64,000 nucleotides of DNA from Rhizobium sp. CIAT894. GTDB taxonomy: Bacteria; Pseudomonadota; Alphaproteobacteria; Rhizobiales; Rhizobiaceae. How positions within the stretch are numbered: position 1 is the stretch's first letter; the number at the start of each line of letters is the position of its first letter. Below the pieces are notes generated by a model. The model did not search any database and was not told the DNA's origin. It saw only the letters and a program-made list of their open reading frames with translations. Positions 35,018-43,631 of this stretch are shown here, in pieces. The translations under genes and the position numbers were made by a program. The stretch spans positions 3,872,501 through 3,936,500 of the forward strand of contig NZ_CP020947.1 of NCBI RefSeq assembly GCF_000172795.2, given 5' to 3'.

Positions 35018-35449
35018 TCAGCCGAGCTTGACGTCGAGCGTAATCGGAACGGCGGCAAGCGCCTTGGAAATCGGGCAGCCGGCCTTCGCCTTGTTGGCAA
35101 GCTCGGTGAAGGTCGCCTCATCGGCGCCGGGAATGCGGCCGGAGAGCGAAAGATGGATGGCGGTGATGGCAAAGCCGCCCTCGACGCTTTCGAGCGTCAC
35201 CTTGGCCGAGGTTTCCATATGCTCGGCGGTAAAGCCGGCCTCACCGAGGATCAAGGACAGCGCCATGGTGAAGCAGCCGGCATGGGCAGCGCCGATCAGT
35301 TCTTCCGGGTTGGTGCCGGGAATGCCTTCGAAGCGGCTGGCAAAGCCGTAGGGATAGTCCTTCAGGGCGCCGCTCTGCGTCGAGATCAGGCCTTTGCCGT
35401 CTTTGAGGCCACCGGTCCAATGAGCCGAAGCCGTGCGATTGATCTGCAT
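35018..35449 (-). CDS. OsmC/Ohr-family peroxidase
   Basis: 143 residues from ATG 35449 (AGGAGG 5 bases upstream). The two redox cysteines are C59 in HAGCFTMAL and C125 in KAGCPISKAL, and the N-terminal WTGGLKDGKG strand fits the OsmC rather than Ohr branch. The enzyme reduces organic hydroperoxides using dihydrolipoyl proteins and protects against oxidative or osmotic stress. It is monocistronic, bounded by a strong terminator, and stands between the efflux repressor and the galactose module. Both cysteines are intact. Confidence 0.92.
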   Translation of the reverse strand: MQINRTASAHWTGGLKDGKGLISTQSGALKDYPYGFASRFEGIPGTNPEELIGAAHAGCFTMALSLILGEAGFTAEHMETSAKVTLESVEGGFAITAIHLSLSGRIPGADEATFTELANKAKAGCPISKALAAVPITLDVKLG

Positions 35450-35659
35450 GCCGTCCTCCTGTTTCGATTGTGGTTTCAGAGCAATGATGCCGAAAAGTGT
35501 GAACGGTTTTCGGACTACATCATGCTCCAACTATTTCCAGCAGCGGCAGGGCGCCGCTCCATGCCTGCGGGAGATCTGAGAGCCTTCCCGATGGACAATA
35601 TAATGCTCTATCCCGAGAAGACGACAGGCCTGTAAAGATCGGCGGGAATCGAAACGCTT

Positions 35660-36439
35660 TCAGGCGGGATGCTGCAAGACGCTGAGGCCTCCGTCGACCG
35701 TCAGGCAGGTGGCATTCATGAATGGGCACTCGTCGGAGATCATGAACACGGCCGCCATGGCGATCTCCTCAGGTGTGGCGATGCGCCCGCCGGGATGCAG
35801 CCTCATCGTCTGCGCTTTGGCCGCCTCCGGATCGGGGAAGCCGTTCCAGTAATCGATGACCTTCTGCGTCGAGACATAACCCGGCGCCAGCGCATTCACC
35901 CGGATATTGTAGGCGGCATATTCGAGACCCAGAGATTTCGTCATCCCAAGCAGCGCATGTTTTGCCAGCGGATAGGGAAATGTGTGCGGGATAATGGTGA
36001 AAGCATGCGTCGAAGCGATATTGAGGATGACGCCGCCGCCCTGTTCGATCAGCCCAGGCAGCACCGCCTTGCAGCAGTTCCACGCGCCCTTCAGATTGAT
36101 GTCGAAGCAGCGGTTCCACACCTCGTCCGTCGTCTCGAGCGGTTCGGAAAAGACGTTGACACCGGCATTGTTGACGAGCGCGTTCAACTGCCCGATCTCT
36201 TCGTTCGCCTGCGCGACCAACGTCGTGATCGTTCCGGCATCGGTAATGTCGGCCGGCAGATAACCAAGCCGGCCACCGATGCCTTTGAGCTCTTTGGCCG
36301 ACCTCGCCAGCAGTGTGGCGTCGCGATCGACGAGAAAGACGGCGGCATCCTCCCCCAGAAAGGCCTTCGCCATCGCAAGACCGATGCCCTGCGCGGCACC
36401 CGTTATCAGGATGTGCTTGTCCTGCAGGCGGCTGCCCAT
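35660..36439 (-). CDS. SDR-family oxidoreductase of the galactose/arabinose module
   Basis: 259 residues of classical SDR. The cofactor loop is TGAAQGIG, the Asp in LVDRD at the end of strand 2 predicts an NAD preference, NNAG is present, and the catalytic set is S in NIAST, Y and K in YPLAKHAL. C-terminal DGGLSVLQ is normal. It abuts the mutarotase-like gene (stop and start touch) and is the last gene of the operon that begins at araF. A role as aldose 1-dehydrogenase forming the lactone is plausible, since the divergent gene encodes galactonate dehydratase, but another sugar dehydrogenase activity is possible. Confidence 0.85.
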   Translation of the reverse strand: MGSRLQDKHILITGAAQGIGLAMAKAFLGEDAAVFLVDRDATLLARSAKELKGIGGRLGYLPADITDAGTITTLVAQANEEIGQLNALVNNAGVNVFSEPLETTDEVWNRCFDINLKGAWNCCKAVLPGLIEQGGGVILNIASTHAFTIIPHTFPYPLAKHALLGMTKSLGLEYAAYNIRVNALAPGYVSTQKVIDYWNGFPDPEAAKAQTMRLHPGGRIATPEEIAMAAVFMISDECPFMNATCLTVDGGLSVLQHPA

Positions 36440-37330
36440 CTATCTCCCCTCCGATTGAGCCGGCAACCCCGACATCCGGATCGTTACCGTGCCGGCAAGA
36501 CTTTCGCCGGGCGCAAGCGGCGCGAGCCCGCCAAAATCAGGCAGGTGATGGCCATTCGGCAGGTGGCTCATCGGCTCGAGGCAAAAGAAGTCGTTCCGGT
36601 CGACCGGCATATAGAGCATGAAGCGCTCAAGCGCGCCGTCGGCTTGCAGCGTCGCCTGAATTCCAAGTTCCGGCCAGGCGATGGCCGCCCGCCCGTTCCA
36701 CCCCTCGAAGGCATTGTTCATCCATCTCTGCGGCAAGAGCTTTTCCGATCTGAAATCGAAATAGTCGGGCACAGGACCGGGCACATCAGGCAAATGGTCC
36801 GGCCGCTCGCTCCAATAGCGATCGGCCGCAATCGTCAGTCTCGTCTGTGACGTCCGTACGAAGAAAGGGTGTTGCCCGAGCCCGAAGGGAAGCGGCGCCG
36901 CGCCGCGGTTTTCGACGGACAGCGCCAGCACCAGCGCATCGCCGGCGAGACGGATCTCCTGCCGGGTCAGATAGGCATAGGGTGAAACCCTGTCGGCGCT
37001 ACGGGAAAAGGAAAACCGCGCATGCTCTGAACTGGAGTCTTCAAGCTGCCAGAGGCCGAGCCAGCCGTCGCCGTGCCGATAGAGCGGATCTGAGGTATTC
37101 GGCTGGAAGGCATAGTCGCGCCCGGCGAAGGACATGGCGTTGCCTTCGACGCGATTGCCGAACGGCACCATCGCGAAATTCGCCATCGCACCATTCGGCC
37201 CGCCGGCCGCAACAAGAAAGGGCATCTCCCGATAGGTGGCTGCGGTGACAGCAGCACCCCGACGGCTGACCCGGACGGCGAGATCGCCATGCCTCAGTTC
37301 GATTTCGTCCGCAACTCGTCCCTGGTTCAT
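36440..37330 (-). CDS. Aldose 1-epimerase family protein
   Basis: 296 residues with the galactose-mutarotase-like fold. Recognisable motifs are FGNRVEGN (in FAMVPFGNRVEGNAMSF), the active-site His pair in LYRHGDGWLG and GLGQHPFF, and the Glu-bearing ending CLEPMSHLPNGHH. It interconverts alpha and beta anomers of an aldose such as galactose or arabinose, supplying the anomer used by the next enzyme. The start overlaps the permease stop by 4 bases (ATGA), and the stop is adjacent to the SDR start. Confidence 0.88.
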   Translation of the reverse strand: MNQGRVADEIELRHGDLAVRVSRRGAAVTAATYREMPFLVAAGGPNGAMANFAMVPFGNRVEGNAMSFAGRDYAFQPNTSDPLYRHGDGWLGLWQLEDSSSEHARFSFSRSADRVSPYAYLTRQEIRLAGDALVLALSVENRGAAPLPFGLGQHPFFVRTSQTRLTIAADRYWSERPDHLPDVPGPVPDYFDFRSEKLLPQRWMNNAFEGWNGRAAIAWPELGIQATLQADGALERFMLYMPVDRNDFFCLEPMSHLPNGHHLPDFGGLAPLAPGESLAGTVTIRMSGLPAQSEGR

Positions 37331-38277
37331 CCGCGTCGCCCCGCAGCCGAAGATCTCAAATTGTCGAGCAGCACCGCGATCAGCAGGATCAGCCCGCGCA
37401 CGACATACTGGTAGAATGCCTGGATATTGAGGAGATTCATAACATTTTCGGCAATGCCCATGATCAGCACGCCGACGATGACGCCGCTCATGGCCGCCCG
37501 TCCGCCGGCCAGCGAAACGCCGCCGAGAACGCAGGCCGAAATGACCGAAAGTTCAAGTCCCGTCGCCGCATTCGGCTGGCCGGAGGTGATGCGCGAGGCA
37601 AGCAGGATGCCGGCAATGCCGCAGACGAGGCCCTGCAGTGCAAAGATCCAGATGCGCATGTTGACGACGTTCACCCCTGCCAGCCGCGAAGCTTCGGGAT
37701 TGCCGCCGATCGCCAGCGTGTTCTTGCCGAAAACGGTGCGGTTGAGCACGAAACCGAAGAGGACGAAAAGCATCAGCATGATCCAGATCGGCATCGGCAC
37801 GGTCAGGAAGCGCGACAGGGCCAGTTGATAGAAAGCCGGATCGTTGATGCCGACGGCGCGGCCATCCGAAGCGATCAGCGCCAGCCCGCGCACGATCTGC
37901 ATGGTCGCGAGCGTCGTGATCAGCGCGTTGATCCGAAACCGGGCAATGACGATGCCGTTGACGAAGCCGACGACCGCGCCGCAAAGCAGGGCGGCCAACA
38001 GGCCAAGGGGGATGGAGCCGGTGGCGTTCGATACCATCACCGCGGCCATGCCGGAGAAGGCGACGATCGAGCCCACCGAAAGGTCGAAATCTCGCGACGC
38101 CAGGCAGAACATCATCGTGCAGGCGACAATGCCGATCGTGACGACCGATTGCAGCAGCCCCAGCATGTTGCGCTCGGTCAGGAAGTTCGGAACGAAGAGC
38201 GAGACGATCACGAAGGCGACAGCGAAGATCACTACGAGCCCCTGTTCGCCGAGAAGGATTTTTTTCAACGAATTCAT
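37327..38277 (-). CDS. araH: AraH-like ABC sugar transporter permease
   Basis: 316 residues with about ten hydrophobic segments of the BPD_transp_2 (RbsC/AraH) type. The conserved DLSVGSIVAFSGM and GGNPEASRLAGVNV motifs are present, as is GGRAAMSGVIVGVLIMG. It is the membrane channel for the AraG ATPase. GTG/ATG ambiguity is small: MNSLKKILLGEQ at 38277 is 16 bases after the araG stop. Order araF-araG-araH matches the E. coli L-arabinose system. Confidence 0.9.
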   Translation of the reverse strand: MNSLKKILLGEQGLVVIFAVAFVIVSLFVPNFLTERNMLGLLQSVVTIGIVACTMMFCLASRDFDLSVGSIVAFSGMAAVMVSNATGSIPLGLLAALLCGAVVGFVNGIVIARFRINALITTLATMQIVRGLALIASDGRAVGINDPAFYQLALSRFLTVPMPIWIMLMLFVLFGFVLNRTVFGKNTLAIGGNPEASRLAGVNVVNMRIWIFALQGLVCGIAGILLASRITSGQPNAATGLELSVISACVLGGVSLAGGRAAMSGVIVGVLIMGIAENVMNLLNIQAFYQYVVRGLILLIAVLLDNLRSSAAGRRG

Positions 38278-38293
38278 CGTCCTGGTCCCAGTC

Positions 38294-39799
38294 TTAAACG
38301 GTGCCTGCAGCATTCTTGTCGGGAAGCCCCGCCGTCAGGATGCTGCGCTCGTCGAAATCCTGGCGGGCGACATTGGCGGCCACCCTGCCCTGGCACATCA
38401 CCATGATGCGGTCGGAAATGCCCATGACCTCCGGCAGCTCGCTTGAGATCATTACGATCGCCATGCCGCCGGACGCCAGCTCGTAGAGGATTTCGTAGAT
38501 TTCCGATTTCGCCCCGACATCGATGCCGCGCGTCGGCTCGTCGATCACCAGAACCTTGATGCCCTGCTCGGAGAGCCAGCGGCCGAGAATGACCTTTTGC
38601 TGGTTGCCGCCCGAGAGATTGATGATGTCCTGCTTGCGCGATGGCGTGCGCACCCGAAGCCGGGCAATGAACCGATCCGCCAGCGCCGCCTCCTGTTTCA
38701 GGCTCAGAATGCCGAACGGCGAGAAATGCCGCCGCGAGGAGATCGCGATATTCTCCTCGATCGACCGGCCCTGGACGATGCCGTCGAACTTGCGATCCTC
38801 TGGGCAGAGCACCAAGCCCGCATTGATCGCCGCCTTCGGATTGTTCGGCGAAACGGCGACGCCATCGATCGTCACCTGGCCCTGATGCCTGATGTCGGCG
38901 CCGTAGAGCAGCCGCGCCATTTCGCTGCGGCCGGCACCGATCAGGCCGAAAAAGCCGAGGATCTCGCCCTGGCGGACGGAAAAACTGATCGGATTGCGCA
39001 GCTTCGGCCCCGACAGGCCCTTGACCTCCAGCCTGACGCCGCCGAGCGCACGTTCGCGCCATCCCCAGACATTGCTGATTTCACGCCCGACCATTTCCGA
39101 GATGATCTGTTCGCGTGTCGTCTCGGCGATCCGAGGATGGTGGGCGGCAAGCTTGCCGTCGCGTAGCACCGTCAGGCTGTCGCAAAGCCGAAAGATCTCG
39201 TCGAGACGATGCGAGACATAGAGAATGACCGTTCCCTTCGCCTTCAGCCTGTCGATGAGCGAAAACAGGATTTCGCTTTCGCGCGAGGAAAGCGAGGAGG
39301 TCGGCTCATCCAGCGCGATCACCCGCGCATCGAGCATCACGGCCTTGGCAATCTCGACCATCTGCCGCGCGCCGATCGAAAGCGAGGCGACCTTGGCCGA
39401 CGGGTCGACATCGATGCCGATCTCTTCGAGCTTCGAGCGCACCGTCTCGATCAGGGTTTTGGCATGGATCACGCCGCCTTTGGCTGGAAAGCGCCCGAGC
39501 CAGAGATTTTCGGCGACCGTCAGCTCCGGCACCAGCTGCAGTTCCTGATGGATGACGATGACGCCGGCATGGAAAGCGTCGCGAACGGAGCCGTAGTTCT
39601 GCTCCTCCGCCCCGATCAGGATACGGCCGGCATCGGCGGCCTGATCGCCCGACAGCACCCGGATCAGCGTCGATTTACCGGCGCCGTTTTCGCCCATCAG
39701 TCCGTGAACGGCGCCCTTCTCGACCGAGAAGGAAACATCCGCCAGCGCCTGCACGCCGGGATACCCCTTGGAAATATTGTTGAATTCGAGGAAGGCCAT
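38294..39799 (-). CDS. araG: AraG-like ABC sugar transporter ATP-binding protein
   Basis: 501 residues with two ABC domains. Domain 1: Walker A GENGAGKST, signature LSIGARQMVEIAKAV, Walker B VIALDEPTSSL. Domain 2: a degenerate Walker A at GLIGAGRSEMARL, signature LSGGNQQKVILGRWL and DEPTRGIDVGAKSEI. Asymmetric double ATPases of this sort serve RbsC/AraH permeases. It is 71 bases downstream of araF, and the gap contains a CCGGCGGC/GCCGCCGG hairpin. AraG assignment rests on linkage with an unmistakable AraF. Confidence 0.92.
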   Translation of the reverse strand: MAFLEFNNISKGYPGVQALADVSFSVEKGAVHGLMGENGAGKSTLIRVLSGDQAADAGRILIGAEEQNYGSVRDAFHAGVIVIHQELQLVPELTVAENLWLGRFPAKGGVIHAKTLIETVRSKLEEIGIDVDPSAKVASLSIGARQMVEIAKAVMLDARVIALDEPTSSLSSRESEILFSLIDRLKAKGTVILYVSHRLDEIFRLCDSLTVLRDGKLAAHHPRIAETTREQIISEMVGREISNVWGWRERALGGVRLEVKGLSGPKLRNPISFSVRQGEILGFFGLIGAGRSEMARLLYGADIRHQGQVTIDGVAVSPNNPKAAINAGLVLCPEDRKFDGIVQGRSIEENIAISSRRHFSPFGILSLKQEAALADRFIARLRVRTPSRKQDIINLSGGNQQKVILGRWLSEQGIKVLVIDEPTRGIDVGAKSEIYEILYELASGGMAIVMISSELPEVMGISDRIMVMCQGRVAANVARQDFDERSILTAGLPDKNAAGTV

Positions 39800-39820
39800 C
39801 GTCGCTCCATCGAGAAGGAC

Positions 39821-39846
39821 CCGGCGGCACGCGAAGTCGCCGCCGG
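39821..39846 (-). other. RNA hairpin between araF and araG
   Basis: CCGGCGGC (39821-39828) and GCCGCCGG (39839-39846) form a perfect 8-bp stem with a 10-base loop in the araF-araG gap. It probably protects the araF message end. Confidence 0.55.
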
Positions 39847-39870
39847 ACGTTCGTCATCCTGGAAGGATGA

Positions 39871-40854
39871 TCATTCGATGCCAAGATCCTTGCGGACCTT
39901 TTCGTAATCGCCGCGCAGCGCCAGCGAACCGGAGGTCAGCGTCAGTTTTGCCGGCTCCTTGTTATTGGCGATCCAGTCGTACATGTTCAGCGCCGTTTCG
40001 TAGCCGTGACGCTTCGGCGAGATGATGACCGTGCCGAAGAAGCCCGTCGCAGCCGGCTTCTTGAACTCGTTGATCGCCGATTCCGCGCCGCCGATGCCGA
40101 CGCCGATGACGTTGGTTGCCGGAATGCCGACCGACTCGGAAGCACGGACGGCGCCGAGGACGGCTTCGTCGTTAAGACCGAAGGCGACCCAGTATTTCAC
40201 GTCGGCATGTTTGTTGAGTACGGTGGTTGCCGCGTTGAGGGCTGCTTCCGTATCCGTCTTTGCCTGCGGCGCGTCATAGATGTTTTCGGCCGGGAAGCCG
40301 GCCGACTTCAGTACCGAGATCGCGCCTTCGACGCGGTCGACGGCGGTCGGCAACTGATCGTAGGAGATGCGGACGGCGCCGACATTCTTCATGTCCCAGC
40401 CGCGCTTCTTGATCTCGTCGACGATCGCCTGCCCAACGGTTTCGCCGATCTTGGTGGCCGAGATACCCATATGCGGCACGTCTTCCAGCGGCTTACCGTC
40501 AGCACTGACGAGACGGTCGTCGACCGTCATCAGCTTCAGCTGATTGGCTTCCGCCTTGGCGACGATGCCGGGGCCGAGCTTGACGTCGGGCGTGCAGATG
40601 ATGAAGCCCTGCGCACCCTGGGCTCCGAGATTGTCGATCGCCGACTGAACCTTCTCGCCGTCTTCGGCGCCGATCTTGACGACGGTGAAGCCTTTTTCCT
40701 TGGCGGCTTGATCGGCGAATTTCCATTCGTCCTGGAACCACGGCTCTTCGGGCTGCTTGACGATGAACCCTATCTTGACGTCTGCGGAAAATGCCGAGCC
40801 GGCCGCCAGAAGGGCGAATGTGCCAGCCAGGATGGCTGCTTTGAACAAGCGCAT
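39871..40854 (-). CDS. araF: AraF-like periplasmic arabinose/galactose-binding protein
   Basis: 327 residues. A signal peptide ending GSAFSA precedes the mature sequence DVKIGFIVKQPEEPWFQ, which is nearly diagnostic for AraF. Further matches are GFIICTPDVKLG, MTVDDRLV and VAFGLNDEAVLGAVRA. E. coli AraF binds L-arabinose and also D-galactose, so the sugar here could be either; the divergent galactonate dehydratase gene favours galactose. GGGAGAG precedes ATG 40854. It is the first gene of a six-gene leftward operon (araF, araG, araH, mutarotase, SDR). Confidence 0.92.
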   Translation of the reverse strand: MRLFKAAILAGTFALLAAGSAFSADVKIGFIVKQPEEPWFQDEWKFADQAAKEKGFTVVKIGAEDGEKVQSAIDNLGAQGAQGFIICTPDVKLGPGIVAKAEANQLKLMTVDDRLVSADGKPLEDVPHMGISATKIGETVGQAIVDEIKKRGWDMKNVGAVRISYDQLPTAVDRVEGAISVLKSAGFPAENIYDAPQAKTDTEAALNAATTVLNKHADVKYWVAFGLNDEAVLGAVRASESVGIPATNVIGVGIGGAESAINEFKKPAATGFFGTVIISPKRHGYETALNMYDWIANNKEPAKLTLTSGSLALRGDYEKVRKDLGIE

Positions 40855-40910
40855 GTCTCTCTCCCTAAACTCTGAAATCGAGCAGCTGCCTCCCAGGCAG
40901 CGTCCAATGA

Positions 40911-40963
40911 ATTATCTAAATCATCATACCAGTCAATTGCCAATGTATGATGATTTAGATAAT
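40911..40963. promoter_or_regulatory. 19-bp perfect palindrome holding the divergent araF/GntR promoters
   Basis: Arms ATTATCTAAATCATCATAC (40911-40929) and its exact complement (40945-40963) flank a 15-base spacer. The spacer carries a minus-strand TTGACT (40936-40931) abutting a plus-strand TTGCCA (40937-40942), and both -10 regions fall in the arms. Confidence 0.8.
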
Positions 40964-41061
40964 AGGATAGTCATGAGAGCCGGATGGACCCGTCGCAAAG
41001 CGGATCGAATTCGGATAATCAGGTTCGGTTGCTGCCCGGGAGAGAGCGCGGAGAGGTGAAG

Positions 41062-41817
41062 TTGGAATCGACTGAGGAACAGGCCCGAGCGGAAAGCTCC
41101 GGCAGCGAACGCCGGCCGCGTGTCCGCCGCAACGTCACGGCGGCAATCGCTCAGGATATCTGCGCCGACCGCTATCCCTCGGGCTCGCCGTTGCCCCGCG
41201 AGAACGATCTTTGCGACCTCTATGGCGTCAGCCGCACCGTCATTCGTGAATCGCTGAAAGTGTTGGAATCCAAAGGGCTCGTCCGCGGCAAACCGCGAGT
41301 CGGAACGACCGTCTGCGACAGGGACGACTGGAACATCCTGGACGCCGAGGTGCTCGACTGGATGGGGCCTTACATCAAGGACTTCGACCTGCTGGGATGC
41401 ATTCTCGAAGCCCGGCGCACCATAGAACCGGCCGCCGCCGAATATGCCGCCGAGCGCGCCAGCGCCCAGGAGATCGCCGATCTCGACAAGGCCTGGCGGC
41501 AGATGCGCGACAGCGCGGGCGATCCGGAAAGTTTCACCGACGCCGACGTGATGTTTCATGCGGTGTTGCTCACCGCCAGCCACAACCAGGTGTTCCGCCG
41601 TCTGTCCAGCGCCATCCATGCTGCCCTGAAATATGCGCTGCATGCCTCCAATATCGCCGTCGAAAACCGGGAGGATGCGGTTCTCGTTCATGGTGAACTC
41701 GTCGAAGCCTTGCGCATGCGCGACAAGGCCGGCGCCAGAGAATGCGCCAATCGCATGCTCGACCTTGCGGTTCGCGACCTTGCCGCCGCCGAGAAGGCGA
41801 TCGGCAGGACGAAATGA
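41062..41817 (+). CDS. GntR-family (FadR/FCD) regulator, DgoR-like
   Basis: 251 residues from TTG 41062. The winged helix-turn-helix (about 20-85) reads [33 protein letters not shown] (quoted as [19 protein letters not shown]), followed by the FCD ligand domain with metal-binding His residues in [11 protein letters not shown] and [24 protein letters not shown] 5 bases before TTG favours this start; ATG 40984 or GTG 41056 in the same frame are alternatives. It is divergent from araF and upstream of dgoD, with a perfect palindrome covering both promoters. DgoR in enteric bacteria responds to galactonate; the same effector is likely here. Confidence 0.85.
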   Translation: MESTEEQARAESSGSERRPRVRRNVTAAIAQDICADRYPSGSPLPRENDLCDLYGVSRTVIRESLKVLESKGLVRGKPRVGTTVCDRDDWNILDAEVLDWMGPYIKDFDLLGCILEARRTIEPAAAEYAAERASAQEIADLDKAWRQMRDSAGDPESFTDADVMFHAVLLTASHNQVFRRLSSAIHAALKYALHASNIAVENREDAVLVHGELVEALRMRDKAGARECANRMLDLAVRDLAAAEKAIGRTK

Positions 41818-41881
41818 TCAATCACGAGAGGCCGTGGACGCGCTGTCCCATCGCAAATCCGAGAAGAGATTGAGACCTGAG

Positions 41882-43030
41882 ATGAAGATCACCAAACTCA
41901 CCACCTATATCGTTCCGCCGCGCTGGCTGTTTCTGAAGATCGAGACCGATGAAGGCATCGTCGGCTGGGGCGAACCGGTCGTCGAAGGCCGCGCACTGAC
42001 CGTCCAGGCCGCCGTCCACGAACTGGAAGACTATCTGATCGGCAAGGATCCCTTCCTGATCGAAGACCATTGGACGGTGATGTATCGCGGCGGCTTCTAT
42101 CGCGGGGGCGCCGTCCATATGAGCGCGATCTCCGGCATCGATCAGGCGCTGTGGGATATCAAGGGCAAGGCCCTGGGCCAGCCGATCCATTCGCTGCTCG
42201 GCGGGCAACTGCGCAACCGCATCAAGGTCTATTCCTGGATCGGCGGCGACCGTCCTTCCGATGTTGCCAACAACGCCAGGGAAGTGGTCGCCCGCGGCTT
42301 CAAGGCGATCAAGCTCAACGGCTGCGAGGAAATGCAGATCGTCGACACCAACGAGAAGGTGGAGAAGGCCGTCGAAACCATCGCCGCTATTCGTGAGGCG
42401 ATCGGCCCGCATATCGGTATCGGCGTCGATTTCCACGGCCGTGTCCATAAGCCGATGGCGAAAGTTCTCGCTAGGGAACTCGACCCCTACAAGCTGATGT
42501 TCATCGAGGAGCCGGTGCTGTCTGAAAACAAGGAAGCGCTGCGCGATATCGTCAATCACACCTCGACACCGATCGCACTCGGCGAGCGGCTCTTTTCGCG
42601 CTGGGACTTCAAGCAGGTGCTGTCGGACGGCTATGTCGACATCATCCAGCCGGATCTTTCCCATGCCGGCGGCATCACCGAATGCCGCAAGATCGCGGCC
42701 ATGGCAGAAGCCTATGACGTGGCGCTCGCGCCGCATTGCCCGCTCGGCCCGATCGCGCTTGCCGCCTGCCTGCAGGTCGATGCCGTCAGCTACAACGCCT
42801 TCATCCAGGAACAGAGCCTCGGCATCCACTACAACAAAGGCAACGACATCCTCGACTACATCTCCAACAAGGAGGTGTTCCACTACGCCGACGGTTTCGT
42901 GTCGATCCCGCAAGGGCCGGGTCTCGGCATCGAGGTCGACGAGGCCTATGTCATCGAACGCGCCAAGGAAGGCCATCGCTGGCGCAACCCGATCTGGCGC
43001 CACGCCGACGGCAGCTTCGCCGAGTGGTAG
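41882..43030 (+). CDS. dgoD: D-galactonate dehydratase
   Basis: 382 residues, identical in length to E. coli DgoD. The enolase-superfamily metal ligands fall at D183, E209 and E235, with catalytic H185 (VDFHGRVH) and H285 (LAPHCPLGP), all at the E. coli numbering. It converts D-galactonate to 2-dehydro-3-deoxy-D-galactonate in the De Ley-Doudoroff galactose route. It is 64 bases behind the GntR gene and is followed by an intrinsic terminator. The kinase and aldolase for the next steps (DgoK, DgoA) are not in the window. Confidence 0.95.
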   Translation: MKITKLTTYIVPPRWLFLKIETDEGIVGWGEPVVEGRALTVQAAVHELEDYLIGKDPFLIEDHWTVMYRGGFYRGGAVHMSAISGIDQALWDIKGKALGQPIHSLLGGQLRNRIKVYSWIGGDRPSDVANNAREVVARGFKAIKLNGCEEMQIVDTNEKVEKAVETIAAIREAIGPHIGIGVDFHGRVHKPMAKVLARELDPYKLMFIEEPVLSENKEALRDIVNHTSTPIALGERLFSRWDFKQVLSDGYVDIIQPDLSHAGGITECRKIAAMAEAYDVALAPHCPLGPIALAACLQVDAVSYNAFIQEQSLGIHYNKGNDILDYISNKEVFHYADGFVSIPQGPGLGIEVDEAYVIERAKEGHRWRNPIWRHADGSFAEW

Positions 43031-43035
43031 GAGGA

Positions 43036-43060
43036 AGGGGTCGCGCAAGCGGCCCTTTTT
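43036..43060 (+). terminator. Intrinsic terminator after dgoD
   Basis: GGGTCGC-GCAA-GCGGCCC (one G-U pair) followed by TTTTT lies 8 bases after the dgoD stop. Confidence 0.75.
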
Positions 43061-43125
43061 CATTCATGGTGTCGGACATCGAGCCTCTCATCCGTCATAG
43101 TAGAAGCTCAAGAGGAGGTTTCCAT

Positions 43126-43521
43126 ATGGCCAGAGCGATCGCAATCATCGTCGCCCGCATCATTTTCAGTTTTATCTTCTTCATGGCCGCCGGCTTTAAA
43201 TTCGCCGGCATCGGCACGACGGCGGACTACATCGCCGCCGCCGGTTTTCCGATGGCGACATTCCTTGCCTGGGTCGCAGCGTTGTTCGAGATCGCCCTGG
43301 CGCTCGCCTTCATAACCGGAGCCTTCTTCACCGAGGCGAGCCTGCTCGCCGGCATCTATGTGATCTTCCTCGCCTTCGCCTTCCACGGCCCATCCCATTG
43401 GCAGCAGAACCAGGCCGAGTTCGGCTTCTTTGTCGATCACTTCACCTTCCTTGCCGGCCTGCTCTTTGCCGCCGTCCATGGGCCGGAGAAATGGGCTTTG
43501 AGACACAGCCTCCTCAGATAG
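43126..43521 (+). CDS. DoxX-like small membrane protein
   Basis: 131 residues with four helices: IIVARIIFSFIFFMAAGFKF at 6-25, FPMATFLAWVAALFEIALAL at about 40-59, then two more to residue 118. The pattern GFKFAGIG and the EIALALAFITG segment are DoxX/DUF4383-like. AGAGGAGG lies 7 bases before the ATG, the strongest ribosome binding site in this area. It stands alone behind the dgoD terminator. It is a second DoxX-type protein besides the one at 5441, with no close sequence similarity. Function unknown. Confidence 0.8.
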   Translation: MARAIAIIVARIIFSFIFFMAAGFKFAGIGTTADYIAAAGFPMATFLAWVAALFEIALALAFITGAFFTEASLLAGIYVIFLAFAFHGPSHWQQNQAEFGFFVDHFTFLAGLLFAAVHGPEKWALRHSLLR

Positions 43522-43544
43522 CCCACGAGGCACTCTCCGCCGGG

Positions 43545-43616
43545 CGCCGGTTCCGGCATCGGCACATCACCGGGACGCCGATCTGGATCGACGGCGGCCA
43601 GGGGCTGCTGCGATAG
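43545..43616 (+). pseudogene. Remnant of an SDR C-terminus
   Basis: The frame reads RFRHRHITGTPIWIDGGQG then LLR and a stop. ITGTPIWIDGGQG is the standard SDR ending (TG...DGG), but no SDR body precedes it: the upstream frame is antisense-like to, or in another phase from, the DoxX gene. It is probably what is left of a deleted oxidoreductase gene. Confidence 0.4.
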
Positions 43617-43631
43617 CGTCAGATGCGACGA

